Shown: positions 1 to 8,267 of the stretch, piece by piece
Position numbering within the stretch: the stretch's first letter is position 1
How the letters are laid out: every line of letters begins with the position of its first letter
DNA from: Spirosoma telluris
GTDB taxonomy: Bacteria; Bacteroidota; Bacteroidia; Cytophagales; Spirosomataceae
Reading direction: 5' to 3'
Assembly: GCA_003259005.1 (NCBI GenBank)
Contig: QLII01000001.1
Coordinates: 4,790,501-4,854,500 of the forward strand
Length of the DNA: 64,000 bases
The notes under the pieces: generated by a model
Told to the model about the DNA's origin: nothing
The model's database searches: none
What the model saw: only the letters and a program-made list of their open reading frames with translations
Made by a program: the position numbers and the translations under genes

Positions 1-750
1 GTATTTGAAAACGTAGATACCGACACAGATTTAATCCACGTAGAAGACGCCAATGAGTACCTAAACTTTGGTTTCTTCTTTGCGCCCTTAACGTCTTCAA
101 TGACCATTAACCCGAAACAAAAACGGTCATTTGAAATCCAATTTGAAGACAGTTCAAAGTTTTGGTTTGATACCAACTTTGGGGACCGGATGACAGACCC
201 GTCATCATTGCGCCGGAAGCTATACACCGTTTTTGGTGACTATTACCACGAAAATAACGGCGATTATAAAGAGTCTTGGACGCCCAATGATGACTTTGGC
301 AAAACGCTGTTTACGGACTTCACGGCTGAAGAATGGAACGCGTTTTACAACTTCATGGCCCAATGTTTGGCCTTTTATCTAAGCTGTGAAGAAAAGATTG
401 TCCCGCCCATGGCCAACGTGTCAAAGCGGAACCTTATGTCCGAAATGGGGGACCATTTCCGCGGATGGGCGGAAGTGTACTTCAGTCCTGAAAGTGGCAA
501 CCTGGACAAATTGGTCCTGAAGGAAGAAGCCATGAAGGATTTTGAAATGAGTACGAAGCTAAAAACCTTCAGTTCCCAACGCTTCCTGAAGGCACTAAAA
601 GCGTGGTCGAAATACCACGGCTATACATTGAATCCGGACGAATTACTAAACAGCCAAGGGCGTATTGTTCGCCGTCCTGACGGGACCGGAACGCCCAAAG
701 AAATGGTCTATGTACAAACGCCTGGACAAGACACAAATGAGCTTTTATAA
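1..750 (+). CDS. Phage primase-helicase, C-terminal part (5' end outside window)
   Basis: The frame is open from base 1 with no start before position 100, so the gene begins left of the window and about 250 C-terminal residues are visible. The pattern FGDYYHEN, then EEWNAFYNFMAQCL, then SSQRFLKALKAW resembles the C-terminal region of D5/P4-type primase-helicases of phages and plasmids, which act at the phage replication fork. The ATPase motifs would lie upstream and cannot be checked. It is followed by three small genes in the same direction and a terminator. Family assignment is from overall pattern only. Confidence 0.7.
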   Translation, partial: VFENVDTDTDLIHVEDANEYLNFGFFFAPLTSSMTINPKQKRSFEIQFEDSSKFWFDTNFGDRMTDPSSLRRKLYTVFGDYYHENNGDYKESWTPNDDFGKTLFTDFTAEEWNAFYNFMAQCLAFYLSCEEKIVPPMANVSKRNLMSEMGDHFRGWAEVYFSPESGNLDKLVLKEEAMKDFEMSTKLKTFSSQRFLKALKAWSKYHGYTLNPDELLNSQGRIVRRPDGTGTPKEMVYVQTPGQDTNELL

Positions 751-775
751 ATGATGTTTAACCATACAGGAAACC

Positions 776-1000
776 ATGACTAGCCAGACGAGAGAAGAAA
801 TTGAATTGCTAATAGATACTATTAGTGAACACGCCAGTACGCTGGATGACTTTGCCGTAGAAGAATCGGATGAACATGAAACCGAAGAAGACCGGGAAGT
901 CCGAAAACTTTTATTCTTCAATTGGCAAACGTTAACCAAAGCAATTGCCCAATTAAACGCAACAAAATCGACCCTTCAGAAACTAATCGACAAGAACTGA
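776..1000 (+). CDS. Small acidic phage protein, unknown function
   Basis: 74 residues, with an AGGAAA ribosome-binding site just before the ATG. Very acidic in the middle (EESDEHETEEDREV), predicted mostly helical, with no domain I recognise. Its stop overlaps the ATG of the next gene (ATGA at 1000), so the two are probably translationally coupled. Position behind the primase suggests an early phage gene. Confidence 0.65.
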   Translation: MTSQTREEIELLIDTISEHASTLDDFAVEESDEHETEEDREVRKLLFFNWQTLTKAIAQLNATKSTLQKLIDKN

Positions 1001-1155
1001 TGAAATGGTTAATCTGGTGGCCCGCTTATGCCTTTCTAGGTTTGTTAGTTCTATTAGTTGGTTTGGCTGCGATGTTAGTCTTTCCGCGGCTTTTAGACGG
1101 GTTTGGCAATGATGAAAAGCTGATGGTTAACCGATTTAATAAGTGGAACCGATGA
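1000..1155 (+). CDS. Small membrane protein, 51 aa
   Basis: The start is the ATG at 1000, which overlaps the previous stop in an ATGA arrangement; the longer in-frame start at 922 would lie inside the preceding gene. It has one strong hydrophobic segment (about residues 8-33, rich in Leu/Val/Ala with Trp pairs) followed by a short polar tail. A single-span phage membrane protein of unknown role. Confidence 0.55.
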   Translation: MKWLIWWPAYAFLGLLVLLVGLAAMLVFPRLLDGFGNDEKLMVNRFNKWNR

Positions 1156-1159
1156 TGCT

Positions 1160-1429
1160 ATGACTAACAAACGCTTTGTTCATCTCTATACGTGGTGGAT
1201 TACTCCCAAGGGAACGCGTCAATTTTGCTTGGTTGATAAGTTCGGAAAGTTCGTTGACGAAGCCGCGCCCGGCAGTAAAGTGTCCGTTTTCAAAACTACC
1301 CAAGTAAAGCTTATAGAAACACTGAATCCCAATCCGGTCAATTATTCTATAGAAGATTTTTGGGACTTGGTTGATCGCGGCAAGTTGATTGAATATATCC
1401 CCAATGTAACAACTGCCAGTAAAGGATAA
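1160..1429 (+). CDS. Hypothetical phage protein, 89 aa
   Basis: Starts 5 bases after the preceding stop, so it is the last gene of the small early cluster; a strong hairpin terminator follows at 1459-1490. The protein is mixed alpha/beta with a Trp-rich N-terminus (HLYTWWITPKG). I do not recognise a family. Confidence 0.6.
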   Translation: MTNKRFVHLYTWWITPKGTRQFCLVDKFGKFVDEAAPGSKVSVFKTTQVKLIETLNPNPVNYSIEDFWDLVDRGKLIEYIPNVTTASKG

Positions 1430-1458
1430 ATTATAGGTTGTGCTGATACATCTAAAAA

Positions 1459-1490
1459 CAACAAAAATGCCCGTCTGGGCATTTTTGTTG
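1459..1490 (+). terminator. Rho-independent terminator
   Basis: Perfect 14-bp arms (caacaaaaatgccc / gggcatttttgttg) with a four-base loop; A- and T-rich flanks make it work in both directions. It closes the small-gene cluster and marks the left border of the first AT-rich cargo island. Confidence 0.85.
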
Positions 1491-1613
1491 TATAACCCTC
1501 TATTCTTATCTTAGGCACTCAAATGTTAATTTAAGTCTAATATGTAGTGGAAAGGCTTAGATTTAGCTCGTTAGTTAATATATTGCCACTTATACAACAA
1601 CTAAAAACTAGTC

Positions 1614-1946
1614 ATGGTATCTCAAAAGTGGCCCAAGAGACAGTGGGCAGATATTAAAAAGCGACTGGCAACAAACTTCCCCGCAAACTTTCATACAGAC
1701 AAAACAATTGAAATGCTAGATCACTGTGTTTTAGCTGATGAACTGAAAATACTTACTCCTTATATAAGCCTTGGACGTTTATGCTTAAGCCGTAATACGA
1801 ACCTTGCGGACTATGATTGTCCTTGCATGTATTTTCACAATGACCAGTACACTGTTTCAACCTACGATAACTTGAATAAATGGTACTTTAATAGCTCAAA
1901 AGAAGCAGTGGAATTTGTCAAGCAGAACATACCTCTTATTGTATAA
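1614..1946 (+). CDS. Hypothetical protein, 110 aa (cargo island 1)
   Basis: Unrecognised soluble protein with a Trp/Lys-rich N-terminus, a Cys pair (DCPCMYF) and an aromatic C-terminal half. It lies between the terminator at 1459-1490 and two genes on the opposite strand, in DNA more AT-rich than the phage genes, which suggests an accessory (moron-type) gene. No membrane segment or known motif seen. Confidence 0.55.
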   Translation: MVSQKWPKRQWADIKKRLATNFPANFHTDKTIEMLDHCVLADELKILTPYISLGRLCLSRNTNLADYDCPCMYFHNDQYTVSTYDNLNKWYFNSSKEAVEFVKQNIPLIV

Positions 1947-2083
1947 TTCGGAGAACACTCACTTGATGTTATATTGACCATTCTATTCTTTTTTCCATAA
2001 CATAATTCGTAGTTATAAAACAGGGCTTGAAAAAGTGTAAAAATCTGCCTGTAGCGAAATTTATCTTTTTTTTAGAATTGTAA

Positions 2084-2530
2084 TTATCTCCGTTGGAAGT
2101 CAACTAGCTCAAAATTCTCTTTCTGGTGCATACCTTCAATTATAAGTAGGCAGTCATTTTGATCAATTAAACTGAAACTTTTATCATGTTCTAGCTCGAA
2201 ATAGAGACCATTTGATTCATCTGGTTTGCCTTGCCACAGATATTCTTTAATACAAACTATTTGTCCATAAAGAAAGGGCTTGTTGATTGTTCTAATTGGA
2301 TAATCGAATTCATTGAATACCGAGCTTAGAGGGGTTAATATAGGATCTTTATCTAGTAGTTCAACAAGGGAAGTTCCATCAGATACAGTCACTTTATGCC
2401 ACAAATTATCTGTGGTCTTTACAAACAAAGCGATCAATTCACATACTGTTTCTTGATTCAGTTTGAAGGATAGACTCCTCGCTTCTTGTATGTTCTTCCC
2501 AGTTAAGTTATAAACACGTATGTCTTTCAT
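2084..2530 (-). CDS. Hypothetical protein, 148 aa (cargo island 1)
   Basis: Encoded against the phage operon. Predicted soluble alpha/beta protein starting MKDIRVYNLTGKNI, acidic in the middle, without signal peptide. No family recognised. The opposite orientation, AT-rich composition and location between terminators fit a lysogenic-conversion type cargo gene. Confidence 0.55.
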   Translation of the reverse strand: MKDIRVYNLTGKNIQEARSLSFKLNQETVCELIALFVKTTDNLWHKVTVSDGTSLVELLDKDPILTPLSSVFNEFDYPIRTINKPFLYGQIVCIKEYLWQGKPDESNGLYFELEHDKSFSLIDQNDCLLIIEGMHQKENFELVDFQRR

Positions 2531-2653
2531 AACTCGTTAGAATTGTTGCTATTCTCAGAGTAGTTTTATAACTACGATTATGTTATTCGAATTTATCAAT
2601 AAAACAATTAACAACCCCATACGTGTCTATTCTTGAAAATAGATAATCTTTGC

Positions 2654-3157
2654 TCATCGCCCTGGCTGTGCTACAATAATAATATCTTGTGAAGATGGAG
2701 TAGGTTGGAGGGAAGAACCAAGTGGAGGGATGCGGAATCCTTTACCTACTATGTACTCATAAAAAACCCCTGAAAATCTGCCAACCCCGCCTTCGTAAAA
2801 AGTAACAGGATTAGTTTCTAAAAGTGAAAATTGATAATCAAAATTAGTTAGCCGAACCCTAACCTTTTTGCTGAAAGTAGATTGAATACCATTCTGCCAA
2901 TAAGTGGTTTTCATGGCCAGCTGATCTGACTCTGTAACGGTAAGTTCTACAGTAAAGTTACTAATGCCAATTTTATTAATTCCAGGCTTATAACCAGTCG
3001 AGCCTGGTAATAACGAAAAAAGGGTATCACCTGAGTCGATGTACTCTGTCACGATGTATCGGCCAGCAGCCCCATTAGCCACCCCGGTGAATTTGTCGTC
3101 AGGTTGACAAGAAAGCAAACCAATGAACGTAAAGATTATAACTAGCTTGTTAATCAA
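2654..3157 (-). CDS. Predicted lipoprotein, 167 aa (cargo island 1)
   Basis: N-terminus MINKLVIIFTFIGLLSC is a short lipoprotein signal with the lipobox LLSC (Cys17), so the mature protein should be lipid-anchored at the cell envelope. The rest is a beta-rich domain (Thr/Val/Tyr-rich), of the kind seen in small Bacteroidota lipoproteins, with no family I can name. Phage-encoded lipoproteins sometimes block superinfection, but nothing in the sequence proves that here. Confidence 0.65.
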   Translation of the reverse strand: MINKLVIIFTFIGLLSCQPDDKFTGVANGAAGRYIVTEYIDSGDTLFSLLPGSTGYKPGINKIGISNFTVELTVTESDQLAMKTTYWQNGIQSTFSKKVRVRLTNFDYQFSLLETNPVTFYEGGVGRFSGVFYEYIVGKGFRIPPLGSSLQPTPSSQDIIIVAQPGR

Positions 3158-3304
3158 TTGGAATATGTGCTAATAGTAAAGTCTTAATAAGAATTTTCTG
3201 TTGTATAAGTGCTTATATGTTAGTCAACTGGATTAAATATAAGCTATAAATGGAATCTCTTTTGATCATAGCTTAGAATGGACAATTGAAATCTTAGTAA
3301 GTTA

Positions 3305-4355
3305 ACGTGAACTATGGGATTGTTTCCTAAGCTGCTAGTACCCAACTGGGCTCTGCGGCCTTCAATAAGCGGTCCCCATGTTAATGCTAGCTGTGGGCTT
3401 GCGCTCGTAGAACGAGTAAGCGACCAGACTAGCATAGACGTTGACAAACGCATTGGTCGCTGAGCGATGGCGGCTATGCTCTAAATCGCACACCGCCTTG
3501 CTCTGCCCAATGACAGTCTCAATCAGACTGCGTTTTCTAGCCCACCGCTTCGCGGCCACTGGCCAGTCGACGGCTTGCTTAGGTTTGCGGGTTTTAGCCG
3601 CCCAGATGAGCTGGCCCTCCCGCTCCAAAAACGCTTGCTTCTCTAGATTGAGTAGGTACCCTTTATCACCAAAGACCCATCCGACCAGGTCTTTGGTGAG
3701 TGAAAACAGCACGTTAGCCTGCGCATCATGGGCTCTGCCCTCCGTGATACGAACTTGCATCAATTGGCCTAAATGATTGATAACCAAATGGACCTTCAAA
3801 CCAAAGAACCAACCCGTTGAGGTTTTACCCCAGCTGGCAAAGCCCTTCAAGGTTCGATGCTGATGGGCGCGTTTGGGATGGCAGGCAGCCAGCGAGGTCG
3901 AGTCGATATAGTACAGGCCAGTGCGTATACTGCGGCTACAGCGGTAGGCCAGATACAACATCAGCGCGATAAGTGTGCGGGGAATCAGGGCCACAAAGCG
4001 GTCATAACTGACCAGATCGGGGAAGTCTCGACGCAGGTCAGTCAGCACGTGGCGGGTGTAGTAGGCTTTAAAATTTTTGTAGGGGCTGAGGTGGTAGTAG
4101 ATCAGGATGGTCATTAGTTCGGCAAGGGTGAGTTGACTGGGGTGCAACTTTTTATATAGGCCGCAGTGGTGAAGGGCTTTAGCGATGAGTGGCATTTTGG
4201 CCTTGCAAAAGTCATCGACATCAACGTAGATTTCGGTCAGCATATGAGTCCGGAAGTGAGTTAGTTTTATCAGGTTCGCACCCAAAACTATCCATTTTCG
4301 GCTCATATGCCTTTTGAAGCCCTAAATACCGCCAACACAATCTCATAGTTCACGT
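3305..4355 (-). mobile_element. IS982-family insertion sequence, complete, 1051 bp
   Basis: Bounded by 19-bp terminal inverted repeats with one mismatch (acgtgaactatgggattgt at the left; inverted copy ending 4355). A 7-bp target duplication, taagtta, is present at 3298-3304 and 4356-4362. It carries a single transposase gene on the minus strand. The intact ends and exact duplication suggest recent insertion into the intergenic part of cargo island 1. Confidence 0.88.
3362..4243 (-). CDS. IS982-family DDE transposase
   Basis: Cut-and-paste transposase of the surrounding IS. The likely start is the ATG at 4243 (MLTEIYVDVDDFC), giving 293 residues, the usual size for IS982; an upstream in-frame ATG at 4306 would add 21 residues. 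DDE residues are visible in YYIDSTSLAAC (Asp), VFGDKGYL (Asp) and RSLIETVIGQSK (Glu); the KRWARKRSLIET region with GQSK is typical of the family. The frame is open throughout, so it is probably functional. Confidence 0.88.
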   Translation of the reverse strand: MLTEIYVDVDDFCKAKMPLIAKALHHCGLYKKLHPSQLTLAELMTILIYYHLSPYKNFKAYYTRHVLTDLRRDFPDLVSYDRFVALIPRTLIALMLYLAYRCSRSIRTGLYYIDSTSLAACHPKRAHQHRTLKGFASWGKTSTGWFFGLKVHLVINHLGQLMQVRITEGRAHDAQANVLFSLTKDLVGWVFGDKGYLLNLEKQAFLEREGQLIWAAKTRKPKQAVDWPVAAKRWARKRSLIETVIGQSKAVCDLEHSRHRSATNAFVNVYASLVAYSFYERKPTASINMGTAY

Positions 4356-4372
4356 TAAGTTACAATTTATGC

Positions 4373-4397
4373 AGACTCGTAAACGGGTCTTTTTTTG
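4373..4397 (+). terminator. Rho-independent terminator
   Basis: agactcg / cgggtct stem with one G-T pair, TAAA loop and a run of seven or more T. It closes cargo island 1 on its right side, just after the IS982 element. Confidence 0.65.
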
Positions 4398-4943
4398 GCT
4401 CAAACCCGACCCCAACTGGTTTCCCTTCAACCCTTCCACAAAAAACATTCAGTTTTTTGTAACATTGTAAACAGAGGGTAAATATATGGCTTATTAGTCT
4501 GGAAATCAGTTGATAAAGTTTTATATTTTATTTGTTAACAGGTTTAAAATGTTACAAAAAATAAAAACAATCTCTCTTAAAGGGGGGGCTGTTTTTAAAG
4601 CGGTTTTCGCTGTTACAAAAAAAATAGGGTTTTGATAAAAAAATGAAAACGAATTTGTAACAGAAAAATCTTCTGACAATCAACTAGTTGAGACTCAATG
4701 TTAGGATGTTACAATGTTACAAGATTTTTGACCCTTAGTACCCTTGGTGTGTAGGAAAATATGCACCGGGGTTGCCTTGGTTTTGGTCAATATTAGAAAG
4801 TATGGAACTATGATAAATACAATTTTTAAAGAAAATTTTGAGGTGGTAGTAAAATTCAACTAATAGTTGTATTGTGGTTGTAAAAAATAGAAGATGGCTG
4901 TATATTTAAGGGCTAATCACTTAAAAACCTGCCACTTACTAAT
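4398..4943 (+). promoter_or_regulatory. Gene-free AT-rich leader with six TGTTACA/TGTAACA sites
   Basis: 546 bases without a gene, upstream of the long structural operon. TGTTACA or its complement occurs at 4459, 4550, 4611, 4656, 4707 and 4715, most extended by an A-rich tail on the 3' side. The spacing is irregular and both orientations occur. This looks like a cluster of regulator binding sites controlling the late operon; the protein is unknown and the promoter itself is not clear to me. Confidence 0.45.
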
Positions 4944-5468
4944 ATGACTTTATCAGTTCCTGTAAAGCCACACATCAAAGAGTTTTTCCAATCCGCTGAA
5001 ATGCTTGGCCCGGAACCCATTCAAATCCGGCGAAACTCCCGAGTTGGCGAATTAATAGCCGCCGTCTTCAGTCAGTATCCACTACGCGGGGAAGATTTGG
5101 AAGACCTGGAAGCGGTGGAAATCCTGGAGCCAACACACCTTCATTTAAAGCTGACTTTTGAGCTTCAACCGCGGCTGATTACTGACGGAAAATTGCTTCA
5201 GTTCGGAAAGGTGCTGGAAACATTTTTTGAAATGTATTCCATTGCCTTTGTCAAAGGGCGGATGGATGTTTACCCAACCATGAACGGAGCCGCCGACCGT
5301 TTTGTCAAGGTCCATCAAATCTCAGACGAACATTATTCGGCGGACGCCGTCCGGAAAATGGTGCAACGGAGCCGGTCCGCGTCGGACCCGTTCTTCACTA
5401 AGCTTTCAGTAAATGAAAAAAGAAATGTTGTCCAACTTTCAGCAAAACCCGTCCAAGTTGCGGCCTAA
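4944..5468 (+). CDS. Hypothetical phage protein, 174 aa
   Basis: First gene after the regulatory tract. Soluble, no membrane segment. Starts MTLSVPVKPHIKEFF; the C-terminal third is basic (DAVRKMVQRSRSAS), compatible with DNA or RNA binding. Being the first gene of the operon, a regulatory role is conceivable, but no DNA-binding fold can be named from the sequence. Confidence 0.6.
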   Translation: MTLSVPVKPHIKEFFQSAEMLGPEPIQIRRNSRVGELIAAVFSQYPLRGEDLEDLEAVEILEPTHLHLKLTFELQPRLITDGKLLQFGKVLETFFEMYSIAFVKGRMDVYPTMNGAADRFVKVHQISDEHYSADAVRKMVQRSRSASDPFFTKLSVNEKRNVVQLSAKPVQVAA

Positions 5469-5516
5469 GTTGTCCAACGAGGGGGGTATTTTGTCCAGCC
5501 GTTTCCAGTCCAATTT

Positions 5517-6113
5517 ATGACCTTACCTATTCTTGATTACCCTGGCGAAATCATAGCGCCCTTAACGCCTGACAACGCCGGGGGTATTCGTCAACTCCGG
5601 CTTATTCCGGCCCAATTCGTGGCCCTACTGAAGCCGGAACGCTTCCCGCTTCCAACCTTAGCCGGATACCCGGATAATATGGTTTCTTCTCAACATCTGA
5701 CATTTGCGCCCGGTGCTTCCCTTATGGATGTCGATGTAAGGCCCGAATACTGCTCTTTTACGGACATCATGGATACGGACGCCAATGGGGAGTTATTCCG
5801 GCCTACAATTCAACTCATTATCCCCAAAATCCGGCCTGACGTGGTGGCCTGGGTGCAAACATACCGGGCGATTCGCTGGCTGGCCTTCCTGGAAGACCGG
5901 AATGGCTATTTCAGAATGGCCGGAACGCCCGAACAACCGCTTTCCGTTGCCGCAACCTTTGGGCAACCAATGGGCAAGGGAAGCAATCAAACCATTTTAA
6001 CCTTTACGGGCGCTGTTGAACAACCGGCCTATTTTGTAACGGGCATTACAGACGCTGTTTTACTGTATGTCGGTGCGTTCACGGATGCCTTTGGGTTTGG
6101 GTTTGATACTTAA
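5517..6113 (+). CDS. Phage structural protein (tail region), 198 aa
   Basis: Begins a run of closely spaced genes (10, 1 and 2 bases apart) ending at 8139. The NAGGIRQLRLIPAQFV opening is like that of small Bacteroidota phage tail proteins, where a GG(I/V)K/R pattern precedes the first strand. It is Pro/Gly/Thr-rich and beta-rich with no membrane segment. A virion role is inferred from context; the exact function is unknown. Confidence 0.6.
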   Translation: MTLPILDYPGEIIAPLTPDNAGGIRQLRLIPAQFVALLKPERFPLPTLAGYPDNMVSSQHLTFAPGASLMDVDVRPEYCSFTDIMDTDANGELFRPTIQLIIPKIRPDVVAWVQTYRAIRWLAFLEDRNGYFRMAGTPEQPLSVAATFGQPMGKGSNQTILTFTGAVEQPAYFVTGITDAVLLYVGAFTDAFGFGFDT

Positions 6114-6123
6114 TTAACACAAC

Positions 6124-7308
6124 ATGCAAACAATCAGTGAAGTCAACGCGGACATTGACAACGCGATTAAAGACACTCCGCCAAAAAATGTTAGTCCGGC
6201 GGGTTTACGGGTTATTCTCAAGAAAGTGACAACATTTGTTGATGACCTGACCGCCAACAAACTTTCAGCCTGGTTTAAAGTAGGTGTAGGAACGCCTAGT
6301 CTGAATGCAACAGATAGCGTTTACCGAACGGGCAAAGTCGTTATTGGGCGAACGACGGAAGACATAACGGGGGCGGCTCTTCAGGCCGAAAGTTTTTCAT
6401 TGGGGTCGATTCTGTATAGTGTTGGCGGCTACTTTGACCCAAGTGTAACCGATTTTGATACGATAACGCAAGTTGGAATTCATTGCTTTGGCGGGTCCGG
6501 TTGGCTGGCTGGCGGGCATGGACCCGGAACGGCTTTTTCATCGGTGTTTCCCTTTGGGGCTTTGATTGTTAGTCGTGGGGTTGGCGGTGGCTTCATTCAG
6601 CAATACATCGACAACAATTCAGGCTTTATTTATGTCCGGCAAAAATGGGTAACAAACGCTTGGGGTGCGTGGTATAGCCCTAACAGGCCAACCGATTTGC
6701 AGATTAATAACTCCCTGAAATTTGACAATACCTTGGCTAATAAAAAGGTTGTACTGTATGATTCAGGAAGTGACCATCAATTTTTTGGCTTTGGCATTCA
6801 AGCGGATACGTTCCGGTATCAACTGGGGACAACCAGCGGAAGCCACGTTTTTTATGCCGGAACTTCACCTGCAACTAGTAACGAATTGGCCCGGTTTCAG
6901 GGAAATGGGTTGGCTGATTTTGCTTATAATGGCCGATTTAAAGGGAATATTACGCCGGGACCTGGGGCGGGGGTTGAAATCTGTTATAGTGCCGTACCCA
7001 ATTCAGGCAGTATTATTTGTTATGACCGAACGGCAGGAGTCTATAAAGATTTATTGATTGATGCCGCTACGCTATTGCTTAATAGTGGCAACGGTGGCAA
7101 GGTAGGCGCTGGAACGACAACGCCTACGTCAACGGTGCATATAAAAGGAGCAACAGGGCATCAACAATTGCGGCTTGAAACGGCCTACACGCCTACCGGA
7201 ACCGCAGACGCCAACGGCGCAATTGGTCAGGTTGCCTGGGATACTACCTATTTCTATATCAAGACTTCCGCGGGATGGAAACGGACCGCGGCTTTAGCTA
7301 CTTTCTAA
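6124..7308 (+). CDS. Phage tail fibre-like protein, 394 aa
   Basis: N-terminal helical part (about 1-50), followed by Gly/Thr/Asn-rich repetitive beta sequence typical of receptor-binding fibres, including a VGVGTPSLNATDSVYRTGKV block common in trimeric fibre shafts. The end (TGHQQLRLETAY ... WDTTYFYIKTSAGWKR) resembles fibre tips. It probably recognises the host surface. No enzymatic motif and no peptidase-type chaperone domain seen. Confidence 0.7.
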   Translation: MQTISEVNADIDNAIKDTPPKNVSPAGLRVILKKVTTFVDDLTANKLSAWFKVGVGTPSLNATDSVYRTGKVVIGRTTEDITGAALQAESFSLGSILYSVGGYFDPSVTDFDTITQVGIHCFGGSGWLAGGHGPGTAFSSVFPFGALIVSRGVGGGFIQQYIDNNSGFIYVRQKWVTNAWGAWYSPNRPTDLQINNSLKFDNTLANKKVVLYDSGSDHQFFGFGIQADTFRYQLGTTSGSHVFYAGTSPATSNELARFQGNGLADFAYNGRFKGNITPGPGAGVEICYSAVPNSGSIICYDRTAGVYKDLLIDAATLLLNSGNGGKVGAGTTTPTSTVHIKGATGHQQLRLETAYTPTGTADANGAIGQVAWDTTYFYIKTSAGWKRTAALATF

Positions 7309-7309
7309 C

Positions 7310-7756
7310 ATGAACGGAATTTTAAAACCAATTTCGGCGGAAGCCGTGACGGGATTCAAACGAATAGGAATCCACGAATTTTTTGGCATTGCGGCTAACC
7401 TGGAAATGATTCAGCAAATCCGGGTTCGGGTCCTGGATGAAGCCGGAACACCCATTGTCCAGCGGATTGCAGACGACGAAAACTTGAACCCATTGCAAAA
7501 ACAAAATGCCTTACAACGCTATCAGGACCAGATTATTACCAAGCAAACCGAAGGGGCGTTTGTTGATAGGACCGGGAAGGTAGTGCCCGCCGATGCAGAA
7601 GGCGCAATCCCCCAACGGATGTTCATTCAGGGAATCACCCTGGGAGCACTGAAGGCCATGGGCGTCCCTATTACGGATGAAACGTCAGTAGCTAGTTTGC
7701 TCTATAGTCTGATAGGAAACGAGATTGGCAACATTGACGCCCGCGGGGATTTGTAA
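7310..7756 (+). CDS. Hypothetical phage protein, 148 aa
   Basis: Starts two bases after the fibre gene and ends just before the DUF1353 gene, so it belongs to the same transcription unit. Soluble, helical middle (QKQNALQRYQDQ), no signal or membrane segment. Perhaps a fibre accessory protein, by position only. Confidence 0.6.
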   Translation: MNGILKPISAEAVTGFKRIGIHEFFGIAANLEMIQQIRVRVLDEAGTPIVQRIADDENLNPLQKQNALQRYQDQIITKQTEGAFVDRTGKVVPADAEGAIPQRMFIQGITLGALKAMGVPITDETSVASLLYSLIGNEIGNIDARGDL

Positions 7757-7758
7757 GC

Positions 7759-8139
7759 ATGGATCAACCCATTATTGTCCGTTATCTGGAAGAGAATGAA
7801 AAGCCGGACCGTTGGGCAATTGTGGAGCCGTTAACCTTTGAAACGCCCGCCGGAACGGTAGAAGTCCCGGCGGGCTTCATTACGGACTTTGCCAGTGTTC
7901 CGGTTTTTCTTTGGGGATTCTTCCCCCCAATTGGCCGTCATAATCGGGCGTGTGTGCTTCATGACTATTGGTATGATAACCGATTGTTTGAAGACAGCCT
8001 TGGACAAGAAGCCGCCCGTCGCTTGGCGGATGACGAATTGTTGGCCCGGATGAATGAAGCCCGGCCACATCGAAAAATTCGGAATTATTGCATGTATCTG
8101 GCTTGTCGATGGTTTGGCCGTTCGTGGTGGATTAACTAG
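7759..8139 (+). CDS. DUF1353 family phage protein
   Basis: 126 residues. The signature is clear: PAGFITDFASVP followed by RACVLHDYWYDN and a Trp-rich end, as in DUF1353 proteins found in many tailed phages, usually near tail or lysis genes. The conserved His-Asp in VLHDYWY suggests metal binding or catalysis, but the family's function is not established. It ends the fibre gene run and is followed by a strong terminator. Confidence 0.85.
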   Translation: MDQPIIVRYLEENEKPDRWAIVEPLTFETPAGTVEVPAGFITDFASVPVFLWGFFPPIGRHNRACVLHDYWYDNRLFEDSLGQEAARRLADDELLARMNEARPHRKIRNYCMYLACRWFGRSWWIN

Positions 8140-8157
8140 CGTATATAAATAGCCGTT

Positions 8158-8185
8158 AGCCCGGACCAACCAAATGGTCCGGGCT
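8158..8185 (+). terminator. Rho-independent terminator
   Basis: Perfect 11-bp stem agcccggacca / tggtccgggct, six-base loop and a T run. It separates the fibre genes from the capsid genes. Confidence 0.9.
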
Positions 8186-8235
8186 TTTTTGTGCCCTACA
8201 GGATTGTGTCCTATGGGTTAGCCTTGGGCGGCAAT

Positions 8236-8267
8236 ATCGTTGCATAACATTTTTTATCTGCAACGAT
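8236..8267 (+). promoter_or_regulatory. Inverted repeat covering the start codon of the protease gene
   Basis: atcgttgca and tgcaacgat form perfect 9-bp arms around a 14-base T-rich loop; the right arm contains the first two bases of the ATG at 8266. In the mRNA the hairpin would hide the start codon, or it may be an operator palindrome. Confidence 0.4.

Noticed and set aside
745..939. Minus-strand Ser-rich frame
   Set aside because: Shadow of the acidic small gene at 776-1000.
3441..4117. Open frames on the + strand opposite the transposase
   Set aside because: They are antisense shadows of a well-supported IS982 transposase.
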